A DNA stretch of 64,000 nt from Amycolatopsis keratiniphila subsp. keratiniphila (GCF_001620365.2 NZ_LQMT02000034.1:161592-225591), one strand, 5' to 3'; positions 33,382 to 42,053 are shown, numbered from the stretch's first letter. Notes: generated from the sequence alone by a model not told the origin. Numbers and translations are program-made.

Positions 33382-33519
33382 ATGGACACCGGTCCGGCCA
33401 AGGGCGATTCCACCGACAGCGAGAAACTGGACCAGGAAGACCGCGAAGAGATCCGGGGCGAGCAAGGCACGTCTTCCGGCGACCCGCACGACGACACCGA
33501 CCCTCAGTCCGGTGAATGA
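33382..33519 (+). CDS. 45-residue acidic hydrophilic protein
   Basis: ATG 33382 follows AAAGGAGACTCTC, an excellent Shine-Dalgarno. The product (MDTGPAKGDSTDSEKLDQED, then a GEQGTSSGDPHDDTDPQSGE tail) is extremely acidic, without hydrophobic core, so it is probably intrinsically disordered, like small stress proteins. A GGGTAA lies at 33346-33351 but lacks a good -35. Function unknown. Confidence 0.5.
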   Translation: MDTGPAKGDSTDSEKLDQEDREEIRGEQGTSSGDPHDDTDPQSGE

Positions 33520-33522
33520 GGC

Positions 33523-33547
33523 GTTTCACGGCGGCTCAAAGGGGTAC
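33523..33547 (+). promoter_or_regulatory. Sigma-B-like promoter of DUF4383 gene
   Basis: GTTT, 15 nt, GGGTAC; the start codon is 33 nt downstream with AACGGAGG. Confidence 0.6.
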
Positions 33548-33580
33548 CCGGTCAGCTTGCGGCGAAACGGAGGCTTTCCG

Positions 33581-34012
33581 ATGAACCTACGTACGACTGG
33601 CTTCCTACTGCGACCGGTGGTGCTGGTCATCGCGCTGGTCCATCTCGTGTTGGGTGTGCTCGGCTTCTTCTTCCTCCCCGAGGCGAACGAAGTCGGCGAA
33701 AACACGGTGTGGATCTTCAGCGCGACAGGCATGCTCGACGTCATCCGCACCGTGATCGGCGTCCTCGGTCTGGTCGCGGCGTTCAAACCGTCCGCGATCC
33801 CGGCCTACAGCTGGCTGGTTTTCGTGGCATTCACCGGTTTGACCGCTTTCGGGGTCCTTTCGGCGGGGACCGATTCCGCCGGTGACGCGGTCAACCTCAA
33901 CTGGGCCGACAACGTCCTCCACGGGGTGACCGCCTTCCTGGCGCTCGTGGTTGGCATCGCCTCCACTCGCGTTTCCCGGCGAAAGCAAAGTAAGACAAGG
34001 GAAAACGTTTAG
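33581..34012 (+). CDS. DUF4383 membrane protein
   Basis: 143 residues from ATG 33581. Four membrane helices are visible: VVLVIALVHLVLGVLGFFF, a second around VIRTVIGVLGLVAAF, a third YSWLVFVAFTGLTAFGVLSA, and a fourth VLHGVTAFLALVVGIAS; NLNWADNVLHG before the last helix is the family signature. Function unknown; members are common stress-induced membrane proteins in actinobacteria. Confidence 0.85.
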   Translation: MNLRTTGFLLRPVVLVIALVHLVLGVLGFFFLPEANEVGENTVWIFSATGMLDVIRTVIGVLGLVAAFKPSAIPAYSWLVFVAFTGLTAFGVLSAGTDSAGDAVNLNWADNVLHGVTAFLALVVGIASTRVSRRKQSKTRENV

Positions 34013-34030
34013 TCCGTCCACAACGGGCAA
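34007..34030 (+). promoter_or_regulatory. Possible sigma-B-like promoter (variant -10) of GT gene
   Basis: GTTT, 14 nt, GGGCAA, then 10 nt to ATG 34041. The -10 departs from GGGTA, but position relative to the start matches the other sites. Confidence 0.4.
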
Positions 34031-34040
34031 CCTGGCGGGT

Positions 34041-35006
34041 ATGACGAAAACGGCCTCGCTCCGGATTCTCCTGTGGCATGTGCACGGTTCCTGGACCGAG
34101 GCTTTCGTCCGGGGTGGCCATCACTGTTTCCTGCCGCTCCTCGACGAAGGCGGACCGTGGGGCCGCGGCCTCAGTGGCCGTGAGTGGCCCTCCGCCCAAG
34201 AGGTGCCGGTCGACCAACTGAAGGATCTCGACGTCGACGTCGTGATCCTCCAACGGCCCGAGGAGATCCATCTGGCCGCGCGGTGGCTGCGCCGCCGTCC
34301 CGGCAAGGAAGTGCCCGCCGTCTACGTCGAGCACAACACGCCCCGGGAGCACGCGGTCACCACCCGGCATCCGCTGGCCGACCGCGACGACATCCCGCTG
34401 GTCCACGTGACCCATTTCAACGAACTGATGTGGGACTCCGGTCTCGCGCCCACGGTGGTCGTCCCGCACGGGATCCCCGATCCCGGTGAGCGGTACACCG
34501 GGGAACTGCCCCACGGCGCGGCCTTGATCAACGAGCCCGTGCGGCGGGGCCGGATCACCGGAACCGATCTGCTCCCCGCCTTCGCGGAGATCGCGCCGGT
34601 CGACGTGTACGGGATCGGTGCCGAAGAGCTCGACGGCCGCCACCCCGCGGTGCGTCCCGGGGGTGATCTGCGGAGCGAGGAGCTGCACGCCGAAGTGGCC
34701 CGGCGACGTGTCTACCTGCACACCGCGCGGTGGACGTCGCTGGGCCTCTCGCTGCTCGAAGCGATGCATCTGGGCATGCCGGTCGTGGCACTGGCCACCA
34801 CCGAAGCGGTACACGCGGTCCCGCCGGACGCCGGCGCCGTCTCGACCGACATCAAGGCGCTTGCGAAGGCGTACCGCGAGCTCGTCCATGAACCCGATTT
34901 CGCCGTGCTGGCAGGGAAAACCGCGCGTGAGTTCGCCGTGAGCCACTACGGGCTCGACGCGTTCCTCACCCGCTGGGACGCCCTGCTGGCCGAGGTGACC
35001 GCTTGA
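34041..35006 (+). CDS. Glycosyltransferase, GT4-like
   Basis: 321 residues. LRILLWHVHGSWTEAFVRGG is a GT-B N-terminal start and TSLGLSLLEAMHLGMPVVAL the donor-binding E-x7-E-like region of family 4. VYVEHNTPREHA suggests the acceptor site. It is shorter than classic GT4 enzymes. The next GT gene begins 29 nt later, so the two form an operon. It opens the glycan locus; donor and acceptor are unknown. Confidence 0.85.
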   Translation: MTKTASLRILLWHVHGSWTEAFVRGGHHCFLPLLDEGGPWGRGLSGREWPSAQEVPVDQLKDLDVDVVILQRPEEIHLAARWLRRRPGKEVPAVYVEHNTPREHAVTTRHPLADRDDIPLVHVTHFNELMWDSGLAPTVVVPHGIPDPGERYTGELPHGAALINEPVRRGRITGTDLLPAFAEIAPVDVYGIGAEELDGRHPAVRPGGDLRSEELHAEVARRRVYLHTARWTSLGLSLLEAMHLGMPVVALATTEAVHAVPPDAGAVSTDIKALAKAYRELVHEPDFAVLAGKTAREFAVSHYGLDAFLTRWDALLAEVTA

Positions 35007-35035
35007 TTCCGCCGGAGGCGGAGGGAAGGAGCCCG

Positions 35036-36250
35036 ATGAGGATCGCGATGGTTTCCGAGCACGCGAGCCCGCTCGCCGCCATGGGCGGAGCCGACGCCGG
35101 GGGTCAGAACGTCCACGTCGCGGCGCTTTCCGCCGCGCTGAGCAGGCAGGGCCACGACGTCACCGTCTACACGCGCCGCGACAACCGCCGTGTCCCCGCG
35201 ACCGTCGAGACGCCGGACGGCTATCGCGTCGTCCACGTCCCGGCGGGGCCCGCCAAGAAGCTGCCCAAGGACGAGCTGCTGCCGCATATGGGCGAGTTCG
35301 GCCGGGTGCTGCGGTCCCGCTGGGCCAAGGACCGGCCGGACGTCGTCCACGCGCATTTCTGGATGTCCGGCCTGGCTTCGATTCTCGCGGCGAAAGATCT
35401 CGGGATCCCGGTGACGCAGACCTTTCACGCGCTGGGGGTGGTGAAACGCCGCTATCAAGGCAAGGCCGACACGAGCCCGGCCGAGCGGATCCGGCTGGAG
35501 CGGATGATCGCCAAACAGGCCGACCGCGTGATCGCGACGTGCTCGGACGAGGTGTTCGAACTCGTGCGGATGGGGCTGCCGCGTTCGCGTGCTTCCGTCG
35601 TCCCCTGTGGAGTCGACCTGACCACGTTCACCCCGGACGGTGAGGTCGCGCACCGGACGGCCCGGCGCCGCATCGTCAGCGTCGGCAGGCTGGTCCCGCG
35701 CAAGGGTTTCGACCTCGCCATCGCCGCGCTGCCTTCGCTCCCGGACACGGAACTGGTCATCGTGGGCGGCCCGGACGCCGGTCCGCTCGACAAGGCACCG
35801 GAGGTCCGGCGGTTGCGGGCGATCGCCGACCGGGCCGGCGTCGGTGACCGCGTACACCTGCCCGGGCTCGTGTCGCGCGAGCAGATGCCGGCGCTCCTGC
35901 GTTCCGCCGACGCGGTGGTCTGCACCCCTTGGTACGAACCGTTCGGCATCGTGCCGCTGGAGGCGATGGCGTGTGGTGTCCCGGTCGTGGCGACCGCCGT
36001 CGGCGGGCTGACCGACACCGTCGTCGACGGGGTCACCGGGATGCTGGTCCCTCCGCGCAATCCCGTGGAGCTGGCGGCCGCGTTGCGGCGTCTCCTCGGT
36101 GACGCTTCGTTGTGCGAGTCTTTCGGGCTCGCCGGGGCCGATCGGGTGCGGGCGCGGTATTCCTGGGACAGGGTCGCTTCGGATTCCTTGCGCGCTTACA
36201 GTCGTGTTCTGACCGGGGAGACGGAAGTCGCGGCCGCTTCACCTTCCTGA
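35036..36250 (+). CDS. Glycosyltransferase family 4
   Basis: 404 residues from ATG 35036 behind GAAGGAG. MGGADAGGQNVHVAALSAAL is the GGxxxHV nucleotide-sugar loop of sucrose-synthase/GT4 enzymes, followed by RPDVVHAHFWMSG, VSVGRLVPRKGFDLAIAAL and EPFGIVPLEAMACGVPVVAT (donor-binding motif with two Glu). Retaining transfer onto a lipid or glycan in the cytosol is expected. Part of the glycan locus. Confidence 0.9.
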   Translation: MRIAMVSEHASPLAAMGGADAGGQNVHVAALSAALSRQGHDVTVYTRRDNRRVPATVETPDGYRVVHVPAGPAKKLPKDELLPHMGEFGRVLRSRWAKDRPDVVHAHFWMSGLASILAAKDLGIPVTQTFHALGVVKRRYQGKADTSPAERIRLERMIAKQADRVIATCSDEVFELVRMGLPRSRASVVPCGVDLTTFTPDGEVAHRTARRRIVSVGRLVPRKGFDLAIAALPSLPDTELVIVGGPDAGPLDKAPEVRRLRAIADRAGVGDRVHLPGLVSREQMPALLRSADAVVCTPWYEPFGIVPLEAMACGVPVVATAVGGLTDTVVDGVTGMLVPPRNPVELAAALRRLLGDASLCESFGLAGADRVRARYSWDRVASDSLRAYSRVLTGETEVAAASPS

Positions 36251-36268
36251 GGGTTGTTCTTCGCCGAC

Positions 36269-36327
36269 GTTGCGAAAGCCAAGCCACTTTCGCAACGTTG
36301 AAGGTTGCGAAAGTGGCTTTCGCAACC
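36269..36327. repeat. GTTGCGAAAG hairpin, copy 1
   Basis: Left part gttgcgaaagcca...ctttcgcaac (with a 5-nt insertion, agcca) and right part gttgcgaaagtggctttcgcaac pair as inverted repeats around gttgaag. It sits between convergent genes and is closely matched by the element at 49446. A bidirectional terminator role is plausible. Confidence 0.65.
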
Positions 36328-36355
36328 TGCCGGGCCCCGCGAGAAGCGCAGGACG

Positions 36356-37249
36356 TCACCCGACGTACCGGCGCGCCACCGAGTTCCGTTGCGACTCCTC
36401 CAGCATGACCAGCCCGCGCTCGACCGCCGCCGGGACCACCGCGCGTTCCCGCATCACCCACGGCAGCCCCCGGATCGCTTCCGCCACCGCCGCGAACGTC
36501 GCCCGGTCGAGGGGCGCCGAACGCAGCACCGTGACCATCCGGCGCAGGACGCTGCCGAGCGGGCGCCGCAGCCACAACGTCCACAGCGTGTTGCGGATGC
36601 CGAGCTGACGGCGCCGTCGCGGATCGCGGACGGGTGAGGGAGCGTGGTGGATCACCATCTCCTCGTCCCAGCACATCCACCAGCCCTTGCTCGCGAGGTC
36701 GAGGGCGAACAGCTCCTCCTCTCCCCCGAGCCACATCCGGTCGGAGAAGCCGCCGACGTCGTGGAACGCGCGGACGCGGACGGCCGACAGGCCCGCCATG
36801 ACACCCAGCAGAGCGGGACCGGGCAGCCATTCCGGGCCGGGGACCGGCGAATGGCGCAGTTCGGGGGTGATCGGGTCCTCGGTCAGTGACGGCTCCACCA
36901 GGCACCGGCCGGTCACCACGCCCAGTCCCGGAAACGCGTCGAGCCGGTCGGCGGCGCGGCGCAGGGCCCCGGGCTGCCAGCGGGTGTCGTCGTCGCAAAA
37001 GGCCACATACGGCGTCTCCACGTCGCGGACGGCGAGATTGCGCGCGACGGCGCCGAGGTTCCGCGGCGCGCGGATCAGCCGGATCGAGGGAAACCGTTCT
37101 TCGACGGCGTCCGCGGTGCCGTCGGTGGAAGCGTTGTCCACCACCACGATCGGCGCCGCGTCGGGCAGCGCGGTCATCGAGGCGAGTGTCTCCAGCAGCT
37201 GCGCGCGACGGTTGTGCGTGATCACCACGACCGTGATCCGGTCCTGCAC
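36356..37249 (-). CDS. Glycosyltransferase family 2, first paralogue
   Basis: About 297 residues. ITVVVITHNRRAQLLETLAS and IVVVDNASTDGTADAVEERF mark the GT-A fold, and YVAFCDDDTRW carries the DxD metal site; HDVGGFSDRMWLGGEEELF is the acceptor/catalytic region. GTG 37249 is preferred because GGAGGATGAA precedes it directly after the upstream stop; ATG 37261 is an alternative. Third gene of a minus-strand operon. Confidence 0.88.
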   Translation of the reverse strand: MQDRITVVVITHNRRAQLLETLASMTALPDAAPIVVVDNASTDGTADAVEERFPSIRLIRAPRNLGAVARNLAVRDVETPYVAFCDDDTRWQPGALRRAADRLDAFPGLGVVTGRCLVEPSLTEDPITPELRHSPVPGPEWLPGPALLGVMAGLSAVRVRAFHDVGGFSDRMWLGGEEELFALDLASKGWWMCWDEEMVIHHAPSPVRDPRRRRQLGIRNTLWTLWLRRPLGSVLRRMVTVLRSAPLDRATFAAVAEAIRGLPWVMRERAVVPAAVERGLVMLEESQRNSVARRYVG

Positions 37250-37250
37250 T

Positions 37251-38120
37251 TCATCCTCCATGGGCGTGTTCCAGTACCCGGATCCGGCGTTCCACCGAAG
37301 CGGGCAGTCGTTGCCGGTCGGCGAGCGCCCACGGCAAGCGCCGCAGGACACCGGCGAGCGCGGCCAGCACGTGTGGCTCCCGCGGCACCCTGGCCAGCGC
37401 GCGGCCGGCCTCGGTGAGGCACCGGCGCACGGGCCGTCTCATGACCGTGATCAGCATGCGGTTGCGGAGTTCGGCACGTTCCCGCCAGGACGGCGACGGC
37501 CGCACCGGGGACGGATGATGATGCGCGCGCACCGCCTCCGCGTAGCAGAGCCACCACCCGCGCGCCGCCAGGTCGTAGGACAGCAAGCGCTCCTCGGCAC
37601 CGAAACGCAGCAGCGGATGGAAGCCGGCGGCCTGCAGATACGCGGTCCGCCGGACGATCGCGGAACAGGCGAGAAAGCCGAGCACGGCCGGTCCGGGTAG
37701 TCCCTCGGGCCTGCCGAGCGGGCTCGCGGCCATCAGCGGGACGACCGGATCCTCGCGTTCTTCCTCGCCCACCAGCGTTTTCGCGGCGACCAAGCCGACG
37801 TCGTCGTGGGTGTCGAGGATCCGTTCGGCCTCGGCGAGGGCGTCTTCGGCCCACCAGGAGTCGTCGTCGCTGAACGCGACATACGGCGTCCGGGCCACCG
37901 CGACGCCGAGATTCCTCGCCGCCACACCGATGTTGCGCGGCAACCGGACCACCCGGACACCGTCGAACGCGGCCGCCGTGGCCGACGTGCCGTCGGACGA
38001 ACCGTTGTCCACCACGACGATCGGCGGTGGCGGCCGCAACGCGGTCAGCTCTCGCAACGTCCGTTCCAGTTCCGGTGCCCGGTCGCGGGTGGCGATCACC
38101 ACCGTCGTCGCGGCGCTCAT
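37251..38120 (-). CDS. Glycosyltransferase family 2, second paralogue
   Basis: 289 residues. TTVVIATRDRAPELERTLRE, VVVDNGSSDGTSATAAAF, YVAFSDDDSWW (DxD) and AGFHPLLRFGAEERLLSYDL align block by block with the neighbouring GT2, so the two are a tandem duplication. Its ATG overlaps the stop of the pyruvyl-transferase gene by 4 nt. The expected product is one sugar addition to the glycan. Confidence 0.88.
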   Translation of the reverse strand: MSAATTVVIATRDRAPELERTLRELTALRPPPPIVVVDNGSSDGTSATAAAFDGVRVVRLPRNIGVAARNLGVAVARTPYVAFSDDDSWWAEDALAEAERILDTHDDVGLVAAKTLVGEEEREDPVVPLMAASPLGRPEGLPGPAVLGFLACSAIVRRTAYLQAAGFHPLLRFGAEERLLSYDLAARGWWLCYAEAVRAHHHPSPVRPSPSWRERAELRNRMLITVMRRPVRRCLTEAGRALARVPREPHVLAALAGVLRRLPWALADRQRLPASVERRIRVLEHAHGG

Positions 38121-39004
38121 CGCACCGGCCTGGTCTTGAGCGCCTTCACCATGTCACGCAAGAGCCCGTTGTCGGCGGGCAGCGCGCGCAGCGCCGCCAC
38201 CGCCCGGCCCTGCACCGAAGAACACCAGCGCCACCAGGAGTCGAGCACGTCCCGGTCACCCGCTTCTTCGGCCGGGACGAGCGCGGGCCAGCCGAGCGCG
38301 TCGGCCTGGGCGGTGACCTTGCCACCGCCCGCGACCGGATCGATGGCCAGCGCGGGCACCCCCGCCCGGAGGCTCAGCACCAGGCCGTGCAGCCGCGTCG
38401 TGACCACGACATCCAGATGCGACAGGATCGAAGAGAACTGGTCCGGTGTCTCGCAGCGTTCCCAATCCGACGACGCCAGCCGCGTGTCGAGCGGCACCCG
38501 GGCGCAGTCGACCCCGGCGATCCACTCCCGCACCGACGCGTGCACCTCCGCGTGGCGACCGGAGTCGCCGTACTCCCGTTGCGGCGGTGCCAGGATCACG
38601 CCGGTCACCAGCACCTCGTCGGTCGGCGCGCCGAGGGAGAGATCCGGTGTGCCGACCTTGTCCCGATCCCGCGCGAACACCTCGTCGAAGTCCCGGACCG
38701 TGTCGTCGTCCGGGTCGATCACCGACACCCCGACCGCGATCCGGCGGCAATGGGCGAACCTCCGGTGCACCTCCCGGACCTGCCATCCGTGCGCCGGTCC
38801 GCAGACGAAGACCACGTGGCTGTACCGGGCCGGATCCACCTCTTCGTAGTTGACGTCCCCAGGCCGGTAGACCGGGCTCCACGCCAGATCGTGCGGCAAC
38901 CCCATGGTGTTCAACGCCTCGTCGACCCTGCGCATGCTGAGCACGTCTCCCGCGGTCGCCTCGCCGTGACGGAAGCTGGCCCAGCCGATAACCAATGCAC
39001 GCAT
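38117..39004 (-). CDS. Polysaccharide pyruvyl transferase family protein
   Basis: 295 residues. RALVIGWASFRHGEATAGDV at the start and VVVTTRLHGLVLSLRAGVPA near the C-terminus are family hallmarks (the latter a GT-B-like donor site). The family adds pyruvate ketals to sugars or acts as a related transferase. ATG 39004 is 9 nt after a GGGTAA -10, so the three-gene minus operon begins without a leader. The promoter is back to back with that of the UXS gene. Confidence 0.85.
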   Translation of the reverse strand: MRALVIGWASFRHGEATAGDVLSMRRVDEALNTMGLPHDLAWSPVYRPGDVNYEEVDPARYSHVVFVCGPAHGWQVREVHRRFAHCRRIAVGVSVIDPDDDTVRDFDEVFARDRDKVGTPDLSLGAPTDEVLVTGVILAPPQREYGDSGRHAEVHASVREWIAGVDCARVPLDTRLASSDWERCETPDQFSSILSHLDVVVTTRLHGLVLSLRAGVPALAIDPVAGGGKVTAQADALGWPALVPAEEAGDRDVLDSWWRWCSSVQGRAVAALRALPADNGLLRDMVKALKTRPVR

Positions 39005-39013
39005 ACCCGGGGC

Positions 39014-39038
39014 TTACCCGGCTTGTCCCGGTTCACAC
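39014..39038 (-). promoter_or_regulatory. Sigma-B-like promoter of pyruvyl transferase-GT2 operon
   Basis: Minus strand GTGT (39038-39035), 15 nt, GGGTAA (39019-39014), then 9 nt to ATG 39004. Confidence 0.6.
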
Positions 39039-39039
39039 G

Positions 39040-39065
39040 GTTTTCCCCGGCCTCACTCCGGGTAG
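39040..39065 (+). promoter_or_regulatory. Sigma-B-like promoter of UXS gene
   Basis: GTTT, 16 nt, GGGTAG, then 9 nt to ATG 39075. One base separates its -35 from that of the divergent promoter. Confidence 0.65.
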
Positions 39066-39074
39066 TCCGTCGCC

Positions 39075-40034
39075 ATGGACAGAGCGCTGGTGACCGGGGG
39101 CGCGGGTTTCGTCGGTTCGCACCTGTGCGAACGCTTACTGGAGGCGGGCACGGAGGTCGTCGCGGCGGACAATTTCGCCACCGCCGACACCGTCAACGTG
39201 GCACATCTGCTCGACCGTCCGGACTTCCGGCTCCTCTCCCGCGACGTCACCGGGCCGATGACCGCGCCGGGCCCCTTCGACGTCGTCTTCCATCTGGCGT
39301 CCGCGGCCTCGCCGCGCGACTACCTCCGGCTTCCGCTGGAGACGCTGCGCGCGGGCTCGTACGGAACCGAGCGGGCGTTGGACATCGCCGAACGCGACGG
39401 CGCCCGGTTCGTCCTCGCGTCGACGAGCGAGGTCTACGGCGATCCGCGGGAGCATCCGCAGCGCGAGGAATACTGGGGGCACGTGAACCCGATCGGCCCG
39501 CGCAGCGTCTACGACGAAGCCAAGCGGTACGCCGAGGCACTCACTTCGGCCATGCGCCGGGAGCGGGACGTGAACACCGGGATCGCGCGGATCTTCAACA
39601 CCTACGGTCCTCGCATGCGTCCCGACGACGGTCGCATGATCCCGACGTTCATCGGGCAGGCGCTGGCGGGCGCGCCGCTCACCGTGACCGGAACCGGCGG
39701 CCAGACCCGTTCGCTCTGCTACGTCGACGACACCGTCCGCGGCCTGATCGCGCTGGCCGGTTCCGATGTGCCCGGCCCGGTGAACCTCGGCAACCCGCAC
39801 GAGCTCACCGTGCTGCGGATCGCGGAGGAGATCCTGGCCGTCACAGGCAGCGCTTCCCGGATCGAATACATCGACGCCGCGGTCGACGATCCGTCCCGCC
39901 GGTGCCCGGACATCTCCCGCGCCCGCCGCGAACTCGGCTGGGAGCCGGAGATCGCGCTGGCGGAAGGACTTCCGCGCACGGTCGCCTGGTTCACGCGGCA
40001 GAGGTCGGGTCCTTATCCGGCCGCCGGCGCCTGA
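39075..40034 (+). CDS. UDP-glucuronate decarboxylase (UDP-xylose synthase)-like SDR
   Basis: 319 residues. NAD-binding TGGAGFVGSHL (residues 7-17), HLASAASPRDY, ASTSEVYGDP (115-124), EEYWGHVNPIGPRSVYDEAK with catalytic Tyr146 and Lys150, and ARIFNTYGPRM follow bacterial and eukaryotic UXS enzymes almost word for word. The enzyme oxidises and decarboxylates UDP-GlcA to UDP-xylose. A UDP-glucose dehydrogenase gene at 45586 would supply UDP-GlcA. It could instead be a related 4,6-dehydratase, but the EEYWGHVNP block favours UXS. Confidence 0.88.
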   Translation: MDRALVTGGAGFVGSHLCERLLEAGTEVVAADNFATADTVNVAHLLDRPDFRLLSRDVTGPMTAPGPFDVVFHLASAASPRDYLRLPLETLRAGSYGTERALDIAERDGARFVLASTSEVYGDPREHPQREEYWGHVNPIGPRSVYDEAKRYAEALTSAMRRERDVNTGIARIFNTYGPRMRPDDGRMIPTFIGQALAGAPLTVTGTGGQTRSLCYVDDTVRGLIALAGSDVPGPVNLGNPHELTVLRIAEEILAVTGSASRIEYIDAAVDDPSRRCPDISRARRELGWEPEIALAEGLPRTVAWFTRQRSGPYPAAGA

Positions 40035-40078
40035 CCTCGCGAGTCGCGTTTCGGAGGCACTCGCCGCGCCGGGTGGTG

Positions 40079-40124
40079 ACGATGTAGGAATCAGGACGTT
40101 GAGTGTCCCAATTCCCACATCGTC
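40079..40124. repeat. Decayed palindrome of GGGACGTTCAACGTCCC family
   Basis: gatgtaggaat and attcccacatc flank ggacgttgagtgtcc; several mismatches. First half of a 380-bp stretch (40035-40414) that holds only repeats and then a promoter. Confidence 0.5.
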
Positions 40125-40134
40125 AACACCCGGC

Positions 40135-40264
40135 GCGTGACTGGATGGCCGACACCCGTGATCAGATGGACGACACACGTGTCCAGGCGGACGACACGGG
40201 GCCGGGTTCGGATCAGGCGTGTGTCGTCCGTCCAGTCACGCGTGTCGTCCGTCTGATCACACGC
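40135..40264. repeat. Long compound inverted repeat (GGACGACAC family)
   Basis: Two nested pairs of arms: gtgatcagatggacgacaca at 40158 pairs with a right arm ending at 40260 (two mismatches), and cgtgactggatggccgacac at 40137 pairs with gtgtcgtccgtccagtcacg at 40221. A third unit gtccaggcggacgacac lies between. I see this family only once in the window. Confidence 0.55.
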
Positions 40265-40333
40265 GCCGCCTCACCCAAATCCCCCGAGAGACGCTTCGCT
40301 CAGTAGCGACGTCCTGGGCTTTTGCGCCGCATC

Positions 40334-40358
40334 GTTTATCCCCGAACGCACCGGGTAG
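40334..40358 (+). promoter_or_regulatory. Sigma-B-like promoter of carbamoyltransferase/heptose operon
   Basis: GTTT, 15 nt, GGGTAG; then a 56-nt leader with CCGGAGAGG before GTG/ATG context at 40415. Confidence 0.6.
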
Positions 40359-40414
40359 CGCTACGGGAGTAAGCGCGGGTCACGGCCCGCGGCCCCGACC
40401 GGAGAGGTGGCCCG

Positions 40415-42037
40415 GTGCGCATACTCGGTGTCAACGCCGTCTTCCACGACCCGGCCGCTGCCCTGGTCGTCGATGGCGAAATCGTGGCGGCGGCTGAGGA
40501 AGAACGGTTCAGCCGCCGCAAACACGGCAAGCGGCCGGTGCCGTTCTCCGCTTGGGAACAGCCTGCCGAGGCCGCCGCCTGGTGCCTTGCCGAGGCGGGG
40601 ATCTCCGCCCAGGATCTCGACGCCGTCGGCTATTCCTACGATCCGGCGCTCGTCGAGCCGGGTATGGCGGGCCACGACGGGAAGAACGAATGTCTCCGCA
40701 CCGACTTCGCCCGCCGGGCCCCAGGGTTCCTCAAGGCGGCCTTGCCGGGGCTGGATCCCGCGATCGTCCGCTTCGTGCGGCACCACGTCGCGCACGCCGC
40801 ATCGGCCGCGCTCGCCGCGCCGTTCGGCGACTGCGCGGTGCTGGTCGCCGACGGCCGGGGCGAGAGCACGTCCTACCTCGCGGGTGAGTATCGCGACGGC
40901 AAATTCGAGGAGCTCGCCGAGCAGCGGCTCCCCCATTCCCTCGGGCTGATGTACGAGGACCTGACCGAACACCTCGGTTTCGCCCGGTCCAGTGACGAGT
41001 ACAAGGTGATGGCCCTCGCCTCCTACGGCAAGCCCCGCTTCCTCGACCGGATCGCGGAAAGCGTGCACACCAACGGGATGGGGTTCCGCACCGACGAGAT
41101 CGACTGGGCGTCCTTCGCTCCCGCCGTCGAGCCGGGACAGGAGCCGGGGCAGGTCCACGCCGACCTCACCGCGAGCGTCCAGCGGTGCCTGGAGGACGTG
41201 CTGCTCGACCTGACGGCCAAGCTCCACGAGCACACCGGGCACACCGACCTCGCGCTGGCGGGCGGGATCGCGCTCAACTGCGTCGCCAACACGCGGCTCC
41301 ACGCCGAGGGACCGTTCGACCGGATCTGGGTCCAGCCCGCCGCCGGTGACGCCGGCACCGCGCTCGGCGCCGCCTTGGAGCTCGCCGCGGAGTTCGGCGA
41401 GCGCGGTGGCCCGATGACCGGCGCGGATCTCGGTCGCGGCTGGACGGACGACCAGCTGGAGAACGCGCTCAAGACCGCGAGCCTGCGTTACGAGCGGCCG
41501 GACGACGTCGCCGAGGCCGTCGCCGAAGCGCTGGCCGAAAACCGGATCGTGGCCTGGTTCCAGGGCCGGTCCGAGTTCGGCCCGCGGGCGCTCGGCCACC
41601 GGTCGCTGCTCGCGCATCCCGGACACGAGGCCAATCTGGAACGGCTGAACGACGTGAAGGGCCGCGAACAGTTCCGTCCGGTCGCGCCGATGGTGCTCGC
41701 CGAACGCGCGGGCGAGATCTTCTCCCGCGGCCCGCTTCCCAGTCCCTACATGCTTTTCGTGCACGACGTCGCTCCACAATGGAGGGACCGCATCCCGGCC
41801 GTCACCCATGTCGACGGTACGGCCCGGGTACAGACGGTCGACGCGGACGCCGAACCGCTCGTGGCGCGGATGCTCGGCGCGTTCGAACGGCGTACCGGCG
41901 TGCCCGCCGTGGTCAACACCAGTCTCAACACCGCGGGCAGGCCGATGGTCGATTCGCCAAGGGACGCCCTGGAGTGCTTCGGTTCGGCCCCCATCGACCT
42001 GCTCGCCCTCGGACCGTTCGTGGTCCGCCGTCCCTGA
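40415..42037 (+). CDS. Carbamoyltransferase (NodU/CmcH family)
   Basis: 540 residues. The Kae1-like N-domain has MRILGVNAVFHDPAAALVVD, RHHVAHAASA and VADGRGESTSYL (metal and adenylate site), then GGIALNCVANTRL. The C-terminal YrdC-like part has GRSEFGPRALGHRSLLA and NTSLNTAGRPMVDSPRDAL. The family moves carbamoyl from carbamoyl phosphate to a hydroxyl of a sugar or antibiotic. As first gene of the operon it probably decorates the glycan or its sugar. Confidence 0.92.
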   Translation: MRILGVNAVFHDPAAALVVDGEIVAAAEEERFSRRKHGKRPVPFSAWEQPAEAAAWCLAEAGISAQDLDAVGYSYDPALVEPGMAGHDGKNECLRTDFARRAPGFLKAALPGLDPAIVRFVRHHVAHAASAALAAPFGDCAVLVADGRGESTSYLAGEYRDGKFEELAEQRLPHSLGLMYEDLTEHLGFARSSDEYKVMALASYGKPRFLDRIAESVHTNGMGFRTDEIDWASFAPAVEPGQEPGQVHADLTASVQRCLEDVLLDLTAKLHEHTGHTDLALAGGIALNCVANTRLHAEGPFDRIWVQPAAGDAGTALGAALELAAEFGERGGPMTGADLGRGWTDDQLENALKTASLRYERPDDVAEAVAEALAENRIVAWFQGRSEFGPRALGHRSLLAHPGHEANLERLNDVKGREQFRPVAPMVLAERAGEIFSRGPLPSPYMLFVHDVAPQWRDRIPAVTHVDGTARVQTVDADAEPLVARMLGAFERRTGVPAVVNTSLNTAGRPMVDSPRDALECFGSAPIDLLALGPFVVRRP

Positions 42038-42053
42038 CCTTTGGAGGTGTGTC

